Below, one piece after another: positions 10,483 through 24,458 of a stretch of 64,000 bases of DNA. The number at the start of each line of letters is the position of its first letter. The stretch's first letter is position 1. The notes beneath the pieces are model-generated. The model worked only from the letters and a program-made list of their open reading frames with translations, did no database searches and was not told the DNA's origin. The stretch spans positions 186,001-250,000 of the forward strand of contig NW_027077409.1 in NCBI RefSeq assembly GCF_963924675.1. Reading direction: 5' to 3'. Source of the DNA: Phocoena phocoena. Taxonomy: Eukaryota > Chordata > Mammalia > Artiodactyla > Phocoenidae. A program made the translations under genes and the position numbers.

Positions 10483-12229
10483 ATAATTCACTCAGGGCAT
10501 GTGATGCAACCGGGATTGACCACATCTACACCCAGAGCTGGTTGAGACATAAGGCTGGACACTTCAGGCTGATAGCATTGGTGAGTTTAGGTGAGCAAAT
10601 GCACACCCTTTGAAGTCATACTGTATGGTACCTATTCCATGGGTCCCAACTCTTCAGGTTCAAGGGATTCTTCCTCCAGCTAAAACATGCATGTGAAACC
10701 CACAGTATGGTCCACCGTGTTATGGGGAAATGATTTAAAATGCATCTCAGTTTTCGTATCCCGGTCCTCGGGTTCACCATTCCAGATGATTTACTAACAG
10801 TCTCCCTGCTTGGAGAGTCAGTGCCTTTAACCTCCTGTTTGGCACAGCTTGCAATTTCTGTGCAAGATGAACAGGAATAGGGAGAACCAATGAGAGACTA
10901 GCTGTAGGTGTCTGCACGGGCAAATGTAACGCTCATTTCCCACCAGGAAGAGGAATTTACCAAAGGCTCAGCATGCCCTGCCCGAAACAGATTAGGGCCT
11001 GAAGCAATCCTGCGGTTTTGTGCCCAGTTCACAAGAAAGCGAGTTGAAGAAAGGAGCTCAGGGGCACTGTAATTCACAAACCTGCAGAGTTATAAATGAC
11101 AGCTATCCTCCAAAAATATATTGAAGTAAGCCTGCGAAGGGGACTTGAAAGCGGGGCAGAATTTCAGGAAAACGATTGCAGGGGGTAGACTGGAATTGCC
11201 CTGAAAGCATAGGAAAAGAGGCAGAACGTCGACAATGATGCACTTGGCCAAAAAGGGCGTATGCGTTTTTTCCTGAATATATTCAGGAAAAAACGCATAC
11301 GCCCTTTTTGGCCAACCAAGCAAGCCTGTAAAGGAAATCTGCACTACAATGAAGTCTCACTGCCCCCCGGGCAAGAGGGCCATCTGAAAAAAGTGTAAAA
11401 TCCAGAAAGGTAGGACAGGATATGGAGAACAGGGAGCCTTGTTATGCTGATTGGCAGGATGTAAATTGCCAGCAGCCAGCCTGGAGAAGTGTATGGTGTT
11501 TCCTGAAACACATAAGAAACAAAGCAACACAGTCTATGGCACTTCCACTTATGGTCCTATAGCTTACGGAAATTAAAATCAAAAACAGACAGCCACCCCA
11601 ATATTTGGGACGGCTGTGTTCACAAGAAGCTCGTCTACAGTAACAGGTAAATATCCCAGAAAGCAAAATATGGATAAAGAAGTTGTGGCACGTACGTACA
11701 ATGCAATATCACTCAGCAATGAAATCTGTGTCATCAGGCCCGTAGCGGCATAGTGAGTGGATGCAGGTACGGTGATTCTACGTGAACTACGTCACACAGA
11801 AAAAGAAACATCATAAGATATCACTAATACACGGAATGTAAACTTGACTACACATGAACTCAATTACAAAACAGAACAGGGTCTCAAATTTAGAAAACCA
11901 ACTAGTGCTTGCTTATGGGGAAAGGTGCATTGGGGTGCTTCATAAAACCAGAGACTGAAATTAGCACAGATAACTTTCCATAAGCCAAATATGTAATAGA
12001 CAAGACCTACTCCTTGCTCAACGAAATGGACCCAACACCACATATTCAACGCCTAGGAATATACCTGACTAGGAAGAATCTTAAAACCCATGGATATATA
12101 TGTCTCCGTAAGAGAATCAAGCGTGTGTACAGCGGCATAAACGCAGCAGTGAAAATCCGATAAATCCCATTATCAAAATAAATTTCAAAAAAAAATCATA
12201 AAGACAGTGAAATAGAGAGCAATTCTTAA
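10483..12229 (+). repeat. Monomer 7, type B
   Basis: Type B. Palindrome 11244-11315 perfect. L1 part 11329-12202. tcccgg near 10760 is shared with monomers 2 and 10, and aactcaattac near 11858 with monomer 4. Its two halves thus have different nearest relatives. Confidence 0.92.
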
Positions 12230-13976
12230 ATAATTCACTCAGGGCATGTGATGCAACCGGGATTTAACACATCTACACCCAGAGCTGGTTGAGACATAAG
12301 GCTGGACACTTCAGGCTGATAGCATTGGTGAGTTTAGGTGAGCAAATGCACACCCTTTGAAGTCATACTGTATGGTACCTATTCCATGGGTCCCAACTCT
12401 TCAGGTTCAAGGGATTCTTCCTCCAGCTAAAACATGCATGTGAAACCCACAGTATGGTCCACCGTGTTATGGGGAAATGATTTAAAATGCATCTCAGTTT
12501 TCGTATCCTGGTCCTCGGGTTCACCATTCCAGATGATTTACTAACAGTCTCCCTGCTTGGAGAGTCAGTGCCTTTAACCTCCTGTTTGGCACAGCTTGCA
12601 ATTTCTGTGCAAGATGAACAGGAATAGGGAGAACCAATGAGAGACTAGCTGTAGGTGTCTGCACGGGCAAATGTAACGCTCATTTCCCACCAGGAAGAGG
12701 AATTTACCAAAGGCTCAGCATGCCCTGCCCGAAACAGATTAGGGCCTGAAGCAATCCTGCGGTTTTGTGCCCAGTTCACAAGAAAGCGAGTTGAAGAAAG
12801 GAGCTCAGGGGCACTGTAATTCACAAACCTGCAGAGTTATAAATGACAGCTATCCTCCAAAAATATATTGAAGTAAGCCTGCGAAGGGGAGTTGAAAGCG
12901 GGGCAGAATTTCAGGAAAACGATTGCAGGGGGTAGACTGGAATTGCCCTGAAAGCATAGGAAAAGAGGCAGAACGTCGACAATGATGCACTTGGCCAAAA
13001 AGGGCGTATGCGTTTTTTCCTGAATATATTCAGGAAAAAACGCATACGCCCTTTTTGGCCAACCAAGCAAGCCTGTAAAGGAAATCTGCACTACAATGAA
13101 GTCTCACTGCCCCCCGGGCAAGAGGGCCATCTGAAAAAAGTGTAAAATCCAGAAAGGTAGGACAGGATATGGAGAACAGGGAGCCTTGTTATGCTGATTG
13201 GCAGGATGTAAATTGCCAGCAGCCAGCCTGGAGAAGTGTATGGTGTTTCCTGAAACACATAAGAAACAAAGCAACACAGTCTATGGCACTTCCACTTATG
13301 GTCCTATAGCTTACGGAAATTAAAATCAAAAACAGACAGCCACCCCAATATTTGGGATGGCTGTGTTCACAAGAAGCTCGTCTACAGTAACAGGTAAATA
13401 TCCCAGAAAGCAAAATATGGATAAAGAAGTTGTGGCACGTACGTACAATGCAATATCACTCAGCAATGAAATCTGTGTCATCAGGCCCGTAGCGGCATAG
13501 TGAGTGGATGCAGGTACGGTGATTCTACGTGAACTACGTCACACAGAAAAAGAAACATCATAAGATATCACTAATACACGGAATGTAAACTTGACTACAC
13601 ATGAACTGAATTACAAAACAGAACAGGGTCTCAAATTTAGAAAACCAACTAGTGCTTGCTTATGGGGAAAGGTGCGTTGGGGTGCTTCATAAAACCAGAG
13701 ACTGAAATTAGCACAGATAACTTTCCATAAGCCAAATATGTAATAGACAAGACCTACTCCTTGCTCAACGAAATGGACCCAACACCACATATTCAACGCC
13801 TAGGAATATACCTGACTAGGAAGAATCTTAAAACCCATGGATATATATGTCTCCGTAAGAGAATCAAGCGTGTGTACAGCGGCATAAACGCAGCAGTGAA
13901 AATCCGATAAATCCCATTATCAAAATAAATTTCAAAAAAAAATCATAAAGACAGTGAAATAGAGAGCAATTCTTAA
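12230..13976 (+). repeat. Monomer 8, A/B mosaic (short A start, then B)
   Basis: A-type gatttaaca near 12262, then B-type from tttagg at about 12332. Palindrome 12991-13062 perfect. L1 part 13076-13949. Shares ggggagttg with monomer 5. It follows B monomer 7, a second alternation break. Confidence 0.92.
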
Positions 13977-15723
13977 ATAATTCACTCAGGGCATGTGATG
14001 CAACCGGGATTTAACACATCTACACCCAGAGCTGGTTGAGACATAAGGCTGGACACTTCAGGCTGATAGCATTGGTGAGTTTCGGGGAGCAAATGCAGAC
14101 CCTTTGAAGTCATACTGCATGGTACCCATTCCATGGGTCCCAACTCTCCAGGTTCAAGGGATTCTTCCTCCAGCTAAAACATGCATGGGAAACCAAGAGT
14201 ATCGTCCACCATGTGATTGGGAAATGATTTAAAATGCATCTCAGTTTTCGTATCCTGGTCCTCGGGTTCACCATTCCAGATGCTTTACTAACACTCTCCC
14301 CGCTTGGAGAGTCAGTGCCTTTAACCTCCTCTTTGGCACAGCTTGCAATTTCTGTGCAAAATGAACAGGAATAGGGAGAACCAATGAGAGACTAGCTGTA
14401 GGTGTCTGCACGGGCAAATGTAACGCTCATTGCCCACCAGGAAGACGAATTAAACAAAGGCTCAGTGTGCCCTGCTGGAAACAGATTAGGGCCTGAAGCA
14501 ATCCTGCGGTTTTGTGCCCAGCTCACAAGAAAGCGAGTTGAAGAAAGGAGCTCAGGGGCACTGTAATTCACAAACCTGCAGAGTTATAAATGACAGCTTT
14601 CCTCCAAAAATATATTGAAGTAAGCCTGCGAAGGGGACTTGAAAGCGGGGCAGAATTTCAGGAAAACGATTGCAGGGGGTAGACTGGAATTGCCCTGAAA
14701 GCATAGGAAAAGAGGCAGAACGTCGACAATGATGCACTTGGCCAAAAAGGGCGTATGCGTTTTTTCCTGAATATATTCAGGAAAAAACGCATACGCCCTT
14801 TTTGGCCAACCAAGCAAGCCTGTAAATGAAATCTGCACTACAATGAAGTCTCACTGCCCCCCTGGCAAAAGGGCCATCTGAAAAAAGTGTAAAATCCAGA
14901 AAGGTAGGACAGGATATGGAGAACAGGGAGCCTTGTTATGCTGATTGGCAGGATGTAAATTGCCAGCAACCACCCTGGAGAAGTGTATGGTGTTTCCTGA
15001 AACACGAAAGAAACAAAGCAACACAGCCTATGGCACTTCCACTTATGGTCCTATAGCTTACGGAAATTAAAATCAAAAACAGACAGCCACCCCAATATTT
15101 GAGACGGCTGTGTTCACAAGAAGCTCGTCTACAGTATCAGGTAAATATCCCAGAAAGCAAAAAATGGATAAAGAACTTGTGGCACGTACGTACAATGCAA
15201 TATCACTCAGCAATGAAATCTGTGTCATCAGGCCCATAGCGGCATAGTGAGTGGATGCAGGTACGGTGATTCTACGTGAACTACGTCACACAGAAAAAGA
15301 ATCATCATAAGATATCACGAATACACGGAATGTAAACTTGACTACACATGAACTGAATTACAAAATAGAAAAGGGTCTCAAATTTAGAAAACCAACTAGT
15401 GCTTGCTTATGGGGAAAGGTGCCTTGGGGTGCTGCATAAAACCAGAGACTGAAATTAGCACAGATAACTTTCCATAAGCCCAATATGTAATAGACAAGAC
15501 CTACTCCTTGCTCAACGAAATGGACCCAACACCACATATTCAACGCCTAGGAATATACCTGACTAGGAAGAATCTTAAAACCCATGGATATATATGTCTC
15601 CGTAAGAGAATCAAGGGTGTGTACAGCGGCCGAAAGGCAGCAGTGAAAATCCGATAAATCCCATTATCAAAATAAATTTCGAAAACAAAACACAAAGACA
15701 GTGAAATAGAGAGCAATTCTTAA
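13977..15723 (+). repeat. Monomer 9, type A
   Basis: Type A. Palindrome 14738-14809 perfect. L1 part 14823-15696. Carries the monomer 1/6 variants. Private change tttcgggg near 14081. Confidence 0.92.
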
Positions 15724-17470
15724 ATAATTCACTCAGGGCATGTGATGCAACCGGGATTGACCACATCTACACCCAGAGCTGGTTGAGACATAAGGCTGGA
15801 CACTTCAGGCTGATAGCATTGGTGAGTTTAGGTGAGCAAATGCACACCCTTTGAAGTCATACTGTATGGTACCTATTCCATGGGTCCCAACTCTTCAGGT
15901 TCAAGGGATTCTTCCTCCAGCTAAAACATGCATGTGAAACCCACAGTATGGTCCACCGTGTTATGGGGAAATGATTTAAAATGCATCTCAGTTTTCGTAT
16001 CCCGGTCCTCGGGTTCACCATTCCAGATGATTTACTAACAGTCTCCCTGCTTGGAGAGTCAGTGCCTTTAACCTCCTGTTTGGCACAGCTTGCAATTTCT
16101 GTGCAAGATTAACAGGAATAGGGAGAACCAATGAGAGACTAGCTGTAGGTGTCTGCACGGGCAAATGTAACGCTCATTTCCCACCAGGAAGAGGAATTTA
16201 CCAAAGGCTCAGCATGCCCTGCCCGAAACAGATTAGGGCCTGAAGCAATCCTGCGGTTTTGTGCCCAGTTCACAAGAAAGCGAGTTGAAGAAAGGAGCTC
16301 AGGGGCACTGTAATTCACAAACCTGCAGAGTTATAAATGACAGCTATCCTCCAAAAATATATTGAAGTAAGCCTGCGAAGGGGACTTGAAAGCGGGGCAG
16401 AATTTCAGGAAAACGATTGCAGGGGGTAGACTGGAATTGCCCTGAAAGCATAGGAAAAGAGGCAGAACGTCGACAATGATGCACTTGGCCAAAAAGGGCG
16501 TATGCGTTTTTTCCTGAATATATTCAGGAAAAAACGCATACGCCCTTTTTGGCCAACCAAGCAAGCCTGTAAAGGAAATCTGCACTACAATGAAGTCTCA
16601 CTGCCCCCCGGGCAAGAGGGCCATCTGAAAAAAGTGTAAAATCCAGAAAGGTAGGACAGGATATGGAGAACAGGGAGCCTTGTTATGCTGATTGGCAGGA
16701 TGTAAATTGCCAGCAGCCAGCCTGGAGAAGTGTATGGTGTTTCCTGAAACACATAAGAAACAAAGCAACACAGTCTATGGCACTTCCACTTATGGTCCTA
16801 TAGCTTACGGAAATTAAAATCAAAAACAGACAGCCACCCCAATATTTGGGACGGCTGTGTTCACAAGAAGCTCGTCTACAGTAACAGGTAAATATCCCAG
16901 AAAGCAAAATATGGATAAAGAAGTTGTGGCACGTACGTACAATGCAATATCACTCAGCAATGAAATCTGTGTCATCAGGCCCGTAGCGGCATAGTGAGTG
17001 GATGCAGGTACGGTGATTCTACGTGAACTACGTCACACAGAAAAAGAAACATCATAAGATATCACTAATACACGGAATGTAAACTTGACTACACATGAAC
17101 TGAATTACAAAACAGAACAGGGTCTCAAATTTAGAAAACCAACTAGTGCTTGCTTATGGGGAAAGGTGCGTTGGGGTGCTTCATAAAACCAGAGACTGAA
17201 ATTAGCACAGATAACTTTCCATAAGCCAAATATGTAATAGACAAGACCTACTCCTTGCTCAACGAAATGGACCCAACACCACATATTCAACGCCTAGGAA
17301 TATACCTGACTAGGAAGAATCTTAAAACCCATGGATATATATGTCTCCGTAAGAGAATCAAGCGTGTGTACAGCGGCATAAACGCAGCAGTGAAAATCCG
17401 ATAAATCCCATTATCAAAATAAATTTCAAAAAAAAATCATAAAGACAGTGAAATAGAGAGCAATTCTTAA
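15724..17470 (+). repeat. Monomer 10, type B
   Basis: Type B. Palindrome 16485-16556 perfect. L1 part 16570-17443. tcccgg near 16000 is shared with monomers 2 and 7. Private change aagattaac near 16106. Confidence 0.92.
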
Positions 17471-19217
17471 ATAATTCACTCAGGGCATGTGATGCAACCG
17501 GGATTTAACACATCTACACCCAGAGCTGGTTGAGACATAAGGCTGGACACTTCAGGCTGATAGCATTGGTGAGTTTCGGTGAGCAAATGCAGACCCTTTG
17601 AAGTCATACTGCATGGTACCCATTCCATGGGTCCCAACTCTCCAGGTTCAAGGGATTCTTCCTCCAGCTAAAACATGCATGGGAAACCAAGAGTATCGTC
17701 CACCATGTGATTGGGAAATGATTTAAAATGCATCTCAGTTTTCGTATCCTGGTCCTCGGGTTCACCATTCCAGATGCTTTACTAACACTCTCCCCGCTTG
17801 GAGAGTCAGTGCCTTTAACCTCCTCTTTGGCACAGCTTGCAATTTCTGTGCAAAATGAACAGGAATAGGGAGAACCAATGAGAGACTAGCTGTAGGTGTC
17901 TGCACGGGCAAATGTAACGCTCATTGCCCACCAGGAAGAGGAATTAAACAAAGGCTCAGTGTGCCCTGCTGGAAACAGATTAGGGCCTGAAGCAATCCTG
18001 CGGTTTTGTGCCCAGCTCACAAGAAAGCGAGTTGAAGAAAGGAGCTCAGGGGCACTGTAATTCACAAACCTGCAGAGTTATAAATGACAGCTTTCCTCCA
18101 AAAATATATTGAAGTAAGCCTGCGAAGGGGACTTGAAAGCGGGGCAGAATTTCAGGAAAACGATTGCAGGGGGTAGACTGGAATTGCCCTGAAAGCATAG
18201 GAAAAGAGGCAGAACGTCGACAATGATGCACTTGGCCAAAAAGGGCGTATGCGTTTTTTCCTGAATATATTCAGGAAAAAACGCATACGCCCTTTTTGGC
18301 CAACCAAGCAAGCCTGTAAATGAAATCTGCACTACAATGAAGTCTCACTGCCCCCCTGGCAAAAGGGCCATCTGAAAAAAGTGTAAAATCCAGAAAGGTA
18401 GGACAGGATATGGAGAACAGGGAGCCTTGTTATGCTGATTGGCAGGATGTAAATTGCCAGCAGCCACCCTGGAGAAGTGTATGGTGTTTCCTGAAACACG
18501 AAAGAAACAAAGCAACACAGCCTATGGCACTTCCACTTATGGTCCTATAGCTTACGGAAATTAAAATCAAAAACAGACAGCCACCCCAATATTTGAGACG
18601 GCTGTGTTCACAAGAAGCTCGTCTACAGTATCAGGTAAATATCCCAGAAAGCAAAAAATGGATAAAGAACTTGTGGCACGTACGTACAATGCAATATCAC
18701 TCAGCAATGAAATCTGTGTCATCAGGCCCATAGCGGCATAGTGAGTGGATGCAGGTACGGTGATTCTACGTGAACTACGTCACACAGAAAAAGAAACATC
18801 ATAAGATATCACGAATACACGGAATGTAAACTTGACTACACATGAACTGAATTACAAAATAGAAAAGGGTCTCAAATTTAGAAAACCAACTAGTGCTTGC
18901 TTATGGGGAAAGGTGCCTTGGGGTGCTGCATAAAACCAGAGACTGAAATTAGCACAGATAACTTTCCATAAGCCCAATATGTAATAGACAAGACCTACTC
19001 CTTGCTCAACGAAATGGACCCAACACCACATATTCAACGCCTAGGAATATACCTGACTAGGAAGAATCTTAAAACCCATGGATATATATGTCTCCGTAAG
19101 AGAATCAAGGGTGTGTACAGCGGCCGAAAGGCAGCAGTGAAAATCCGATAAATCCCATTATCAAAATAAATTTCGAAAACAAAACACAAAGACAGTGAAA
19201 TAGAGAGCAATTCTTAA
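17471..19217 (+). repeat. Monomer 11, type A
   Basis: Type A with no private change noticed, close to the A consensus. Palindrome 18232-18303 perfect. L1 part 18317-19190. Confidence 0.92.
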
Positions 19218-20964
19218 ATAATTCACTCAGGGCATGTGATGCAACCGGGATTGACCACATCTACACCCAGAGCTGGTTGAGACATAAGGCTGGACACTTC
19301 AGGCTGATAGCATTGGTGAGTTTAGGTGAGCAAATGCACACCCTTTGAAGTCATACTGTATGGTACCTATTCCATGGGTCCCAACTCTTCAGGTTCAAGG
19401 GATTCTTCCTCCAGCTAAAACATGCATGTGAAACCCACAGTATGGTCCACCGTGTTATGGGGAAATGATTTAAAATGCATCTCAGTTTTCGTATCCTGGT
19501 CCTCGGGTTCACCATTCCAGATGATTTACTAACAGTCTCCCTGCTTGGAGAGTCAGTGCCTTTAACCTCCTGTTTGGCACAGCTTGCAATTTCTGTGCAA
19601 GATGAACAGGAATAGGGAGAACCAATGAGAGACTAGCTGTAGGTGTCTGCACGGGCAAATGTAACGCTCATTTCCCACCAGGAAGAGGAATTTACCAAAG
19701 GCTCAGCATGCCCTGCCCGAAACAGATTAGGGCCTGAAGCAATCCTGAGGTTTTGTGCCCAGTTCACAAGAAAGCGAGTTGAAGAAAGGAGCTCAGGGGC
19801 ACTGTAATTCACAAACCTGCAGAGTTATAAATGACAGCTATCCTCCAAAAATATATTGAAGTAAGCCTGCGAAGGGGACTTGAAAGCGGGGCAGAATTTC
19901 AGGGACACGATTGCAGGGGGTAGACTGGAATTGCCCTGAAAGCATAGGAAAAGAGGCAGAACGTCGACAATGATGCACTTGGCCAAAAAGGGCGTATGCG
20001 TTTTTTCCTGAATATATTCAGGAAAAAACGCATACGCCCTTTTTGGCCAACCAAGCAAGCCTGTAAAGGAAATCTGCACTACAATGAAGTCTCACTGCCC
20101 CCCGGGCAAGAGGGCCATCTGAAAAAAGTGTAAAATCCAGAAAGGTAGGACAGGATATGGAGAACAGGGAGCCTTGTTATGCTGATTGGCAGGATGTAAA
20201 TTGCCAGCAGCCAGCCTGGAGAAGTGTATGGTGTTTCCTGAAACACATAAGAAACAAAGCAACACAGTCTATGGCACTTCCACTTATGGTCCTATAGCTT
20301 ACGGAAATTAAAATCAAAAACAGACAGCCACCCCAATATTTGGGACGGCTGTGTTCACAAGAAGCTCGTCTACAGTAACAGGTAAATATCCCAGAAAGCA
20401 AAATATGGATAAAGAAGTTGTGGCACGTACGTACAATGCAATATCACTCAGCAATGAAATCTGTGTCATCAGGCCCGTAGCGGCATAGTGAGTGGATGCA
20501 GGTACGGTGATTCTACGTGAACTACGTCACACAGAAAAAGAAACATCATAAGATATCACTAATACACGGAATGTAAACTTGACTACACATGAACTGAATT
20601 ACAAAACAGAACAGGGTCTCAAATTTAGAAAACCAACTAGTGCTTGCTTATGGGGAAAGGTGCGTTGGGGTGCTTCATAAAACCAGAGACTGAAATTAGC
20701 ACAGATAACTTTCCATAAGCCAAGTATGTAATAGACAAGACCTACTCCTTGCTCAACGAAATGGACCCAACACCACATATTCAACGCCTAGGAATATACC
20801 TGACTAGGAAGAATCTTAAAACCCATGGATATATATGTCTCCGTAAGAGAATCAAGCGTGTGTACAGCGGCATAAACGCAGCAGTGAAAATCCGATAAAT
20901 CCCATTATCAAAATAAATTTCAAAAAAAAATCATAAAGACAGTGAAATAGAGAGCAATTCTTAA
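19218..20964 (+). repeat. Monomer 12, type B
   Basis: Type B. Palindrome 19979-20050 perfect. L1 part 20064-20937. Private changes cctgagg near 19747, agggacacg near 19902 and ccaagtatg near 20722. Confidence 0.92.
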
Positions 20965-22711
20965 ATAATTCACTCAGGGCATGTGATGCAACCGGGATTT
21001 AACACATCTACACCCAGAGCTGGTTGAGACATAAGGCTGGACACTTCAGGCTGATAGCATTGGTGAGTTTCGGTGAGCAAATGCAGACCCTTTGAAGTCA
21101 TACTGCATGGTACCCATTCCATGGGTCCCAACTCTCCAGGTTCAAGGGATTCTTCCTCCAGCTAAAACATGCATGGGAAACCAAGAGTATCGTCCACCAT
21201 GTGATTGGGAAATGATTTAAAATGCATCTCAGTTTTCGTATCCTGGTCCTCGGGTTCACCATTCCAGATGCTTTACTAACACTCTCCCCGCTTGGAGAGT
21301 CAGTGCCTTTAACCTCCTCTTTGGCACAGCTTGCAATTTCTGTGCAAAATGAACAGGAATAGGGAGAACCAATGAGAGACTAGCTGTAGGTGTCTGCACG
21401 GGCAAATGTAACGCTCATTTCCCACCAGGAAGAGGAATTAACCAAAGGCTCAGCGTGCCCTGCCGGAAACAGATTAGGGCCTGAAGCAATCCTGCGGTTT
21501 TGTGCCCAGCTCACAAGAAAGCGAGTTGAAGAAAGGAGCTCAGGGGCACTGTAATTCACAAACCTGCAGAGTTATAAATGACAGCTTTCCTCCAAAAATA
21601 TATTGAAGTAAGCCTGCGAAGGGGAGTTGAAAGCGGGGCAGAATTTCAGGAAAACGATTGCAGGGGGTAGACTGGAATTGCCCTGAAAGCATAGGAAAAG
21701 AGGCAGAACGTCGACAATGATGCACTTGGCCAAAAAGGGCGTATGTGTTTTTTCCTGAATATATTCAGGAAAAAACGCATACGCCCTTTTTGGCCAACCA
21801 AGCAAGCCTGTAAATGAAATCTGCACTACAATGAAGTCTCACTGCCCCCCTGGCAAAAGGGCCATCTGAAAAAAGTGTAAAATCCAGAAAGGTAGGACAG
21901 GATATGGAGAACAGGGAGCCTTGTTATGCTGATTGGCAGGATGTAAATTGCCAGCAGCCACCCTGGAGAAGTGTATGGTGTTTCCTGAAACACGAAAGAA
22001 ACAAAGCAACACAGCCTATGGCACTTCCACTTATGGTCCTATAGCTTACGGAAATTAACATCAAAAACAGACAGCCACCCCAATATTTGAGACGGCTGTG
22101 TTCACAAGAAGCTCGTCTACAGTATCAGGTAAATATCCCAGAAAGCAAAAAATGGATAAAGAACTTGTGGCACGTACGTACAATGCAATATCACTCAGCA
22201 ATGAAATCTGTGTCATCAGGCCCATAGCGGCATAGTGAGTGGATGCAGGTACGGTGATTCTACGTGAACTACGTCACACAGAAAAAGAAACATCATAAGA
22301 TATCACGAATACACGGAATGTAAACTTGACTACACATGAACTGAATTACAAAATAGAAAAGGGTCTCAAATTTAGAAAACCAACTAGTGCTTGCTTATGG
22401 GGAAAGGTGCCTTGGGGTGCTGCATAAAACCAGAGACTGAAATTAGCACAGATAACTTTCCATAAGCCCAATATGTAATAGACAAGACCTACTCCTTGCT
22501 CAACGAAATGGACCCAACACCACATATTCAACGCCTAGGAATATACCTGACTAGGAAGAATCTTAAAACCCATGGATATATATGTCTCCGTAAGAGAATC
22601 AAGGGTGTGTACAGCGGCCGAAAGGCAGCAGTGAAAATCCGATAAATCCCATTATCAAAATAAATTTCGAAAACAAAACACAAAGACAGTGAAATAGAGA
22701 GCAATTCTTAA
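20965..22711 (+). repeat. Monomer 13, type A'
   Basis: A-type ends with an A' centre: catttcccacc, aattaacc, cagcgtgccctgccgg, ggggagttg, and gtatgtg in the left palindrome arm. Palindrome 21726-21797 has one mismatch. L1 part 21811-22684. Confidence 0.92.
21726..21797. repeat. 72 bp palindrome, A' form with one fixed mismatch
   Basis: The left arm reads gtatgtg where the perfect form has gtatgcg, while the right arm is unchanged. The same change is in monomers 20 (33954-34025), 33 (56662-56733), 34 (58409-58480) and 36 (61903-61974). It was copied between monomers without any compensating change in the other arm. In RNA from the + strand the pair would be a G:U-type wobble. Confidence 0.93.
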
Positions 22712-24458
22712 ATAATTCACTCAGGGCATGTGATGCAACCGGGATTGACCACATCTACACCCAGAGCTGGTTGAGACATAAGGCTGGACACTTCAGGCTG
22801 ATAGCATTGGTGAGTTTAGGTGAGCAAATGCACACCCTTTGAAGTCATACTGCATGGTACCTATTCCATGGGTCCCAACTCTCCAGGTTCAAGGGATTCT
22901 TCCTCCAGCTAAAACATGCATGGGAAACCAAGAGTATCGTCCACCATGTGATTGGGAAATGATTTAAAATGCATCTCAGTTTTCGTATCCTGGTCCTCGG
23001 GTTCACCATTCCAGATGCTTTACTAACACTCTCCCCACTTGGAGAGTCAGTGCCTTTAACCTCCTCTTTGGCACAGCTTGCAATTTCTGTGCAAAATGAA
23101 CAGGAATAGGGAGAACCAATGAGAGACTAGCTGTAGGTGTCTGCACGGGCAAATGTAACGCTCATTGCCCACCAGGAAGAGGAATTAAACAAAGGCTCAG
23201 TGTGCCCTGATGGAAACAGATTAGGGCCTGAAGCAATCCTGCGGTTTTGTGCCCAGCTCACAAGAAAGCGAGTTGAAGAAAGGAGCTCAGGGGCACTGTA
23301 ATTCACAAACCTGCAGAGTTATAAATGACAGCTTTCCTCCAAAAATATATTGAAGTAAGCCTGCGAAGGGGACTTGAAAGCGGGGCAGAATTTCAGGAAA
23401 ACGATTGCAGGGGGTAGACTGGAATTGCCCTGAAAGCATAGGAAAAGAGGCAGAACGTCGACAATGATGCACTTGGCCAAAAAGGGCGTATGCGTTTTTT
23501 CCTGAATATATTCAGGAAAAAACGCATACGCCCTTTTTGGCCAACCAAGCAAGCCTGTAAATGAAATCTGCACTACAATGAAGTCTCACTGCCCCCCTGG
23601 CAAAAGGGCCATCTGAAAAAAGTGTAATATCCAGAAAGGTAGGACAGGATATGGAGAACAGGGAGCCTTGTTATGCTGATTGGCAGGATGTAAATTGCCA
23701 GCAGCCACCCTGGAGAAGTGTATGGTGTTTCCTGAAACACGAAAGAAACAAAGCAACACAGCCTATGGCACTTCCACTTATGGTCCTATAGCTTACGGAA
23801 ATTAAAATCAAAAACAGACAGCCACCCCAATATTTGAGACGGCTGTGTTCACAAGAAGCTCGTCTACAGTATCAGGTAAATATCCCAGAAAGCAAAAAAT
23901 GGATAAAGAACTTGTGGCACGTACGTACAATGCAATATCACTCAGCAATGAAATCTGTGTCATCAGGCCCATAGCGGCATAGTGAGTGGATGCAGGTACG
24001 GTGATTCTACGTGAACTACGTCACACAGAAAAAGAAACATCATAAGATATCACGAATACACGGAATGTAAACTTGACTACACATGAACTGAATTACAAAA
24101 CAGAACAGGGTCTCAAATTTAGAAAACCAACTAGTGCTTGCTTATGGGGAAAGGTGCGTTGGGGTGCTTCATAAAACCAGAGACTGAAATTAGCACAGAT
24201 AACTTTCCATAAGCCAAATATGTAATAGACAAGACCTACTCCTTGCTCAACGAAATGGACCCAACACCACATATTCAACGCCTAGGAATATACCTGACTA
24301 GGAAGAATCTTAAAACCCATGGATATATATGTCTCCGTAAGAGAATCAAGGGTGTGTACAGCGGCCGAAAGGCAGCAGTGAAAATCCGATAAATCCCATT
24401 ATCAAAATAAATTTCAAAAAAAAATCATAAAGACAGTGAAATAGAGAGCAATTCTTAA
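22712..24458 (+). repeat. Monomer 14, multi-switch A/B mosaic
   Basis: B-type start (gattgacc, tttagg, gcacacc), interleaved gcatgg (A) and acctatt (B) near 22853-22862, A-type from about 22882, B-type from about 24093 (acagaacagg, gcgttgg, gcttc, ccaaat), A-type ggccgaaagg near 24362, then the B-type A9 tail. It follows A' monomer 13. Palindrome 23473-23544 perfect. L1 part 23558-24431. Private change cctgatgg near 23208. Confidence 0.92.

Larger units (their letters stand above)
5912..17103 (+). repeat. Trimer-scale duplication (5,241 bp shift)
   Basis: Monomers 4(3' half)-5-6-7 resemble monomers 7(3' half)-8-9-10 at a shift of three monomers. Shared rare markers are aactcaattac (4, 7), ggggagttg (5, 8), gaagacg/cagcaacc/gaatcatc (6, 9) and tcccgg (7, 10). 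A few later private changes separate the copies, including the extent of A sequence at the start of monomers 5 and 8. Coordinates are approximate. Confidence 0.65.
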
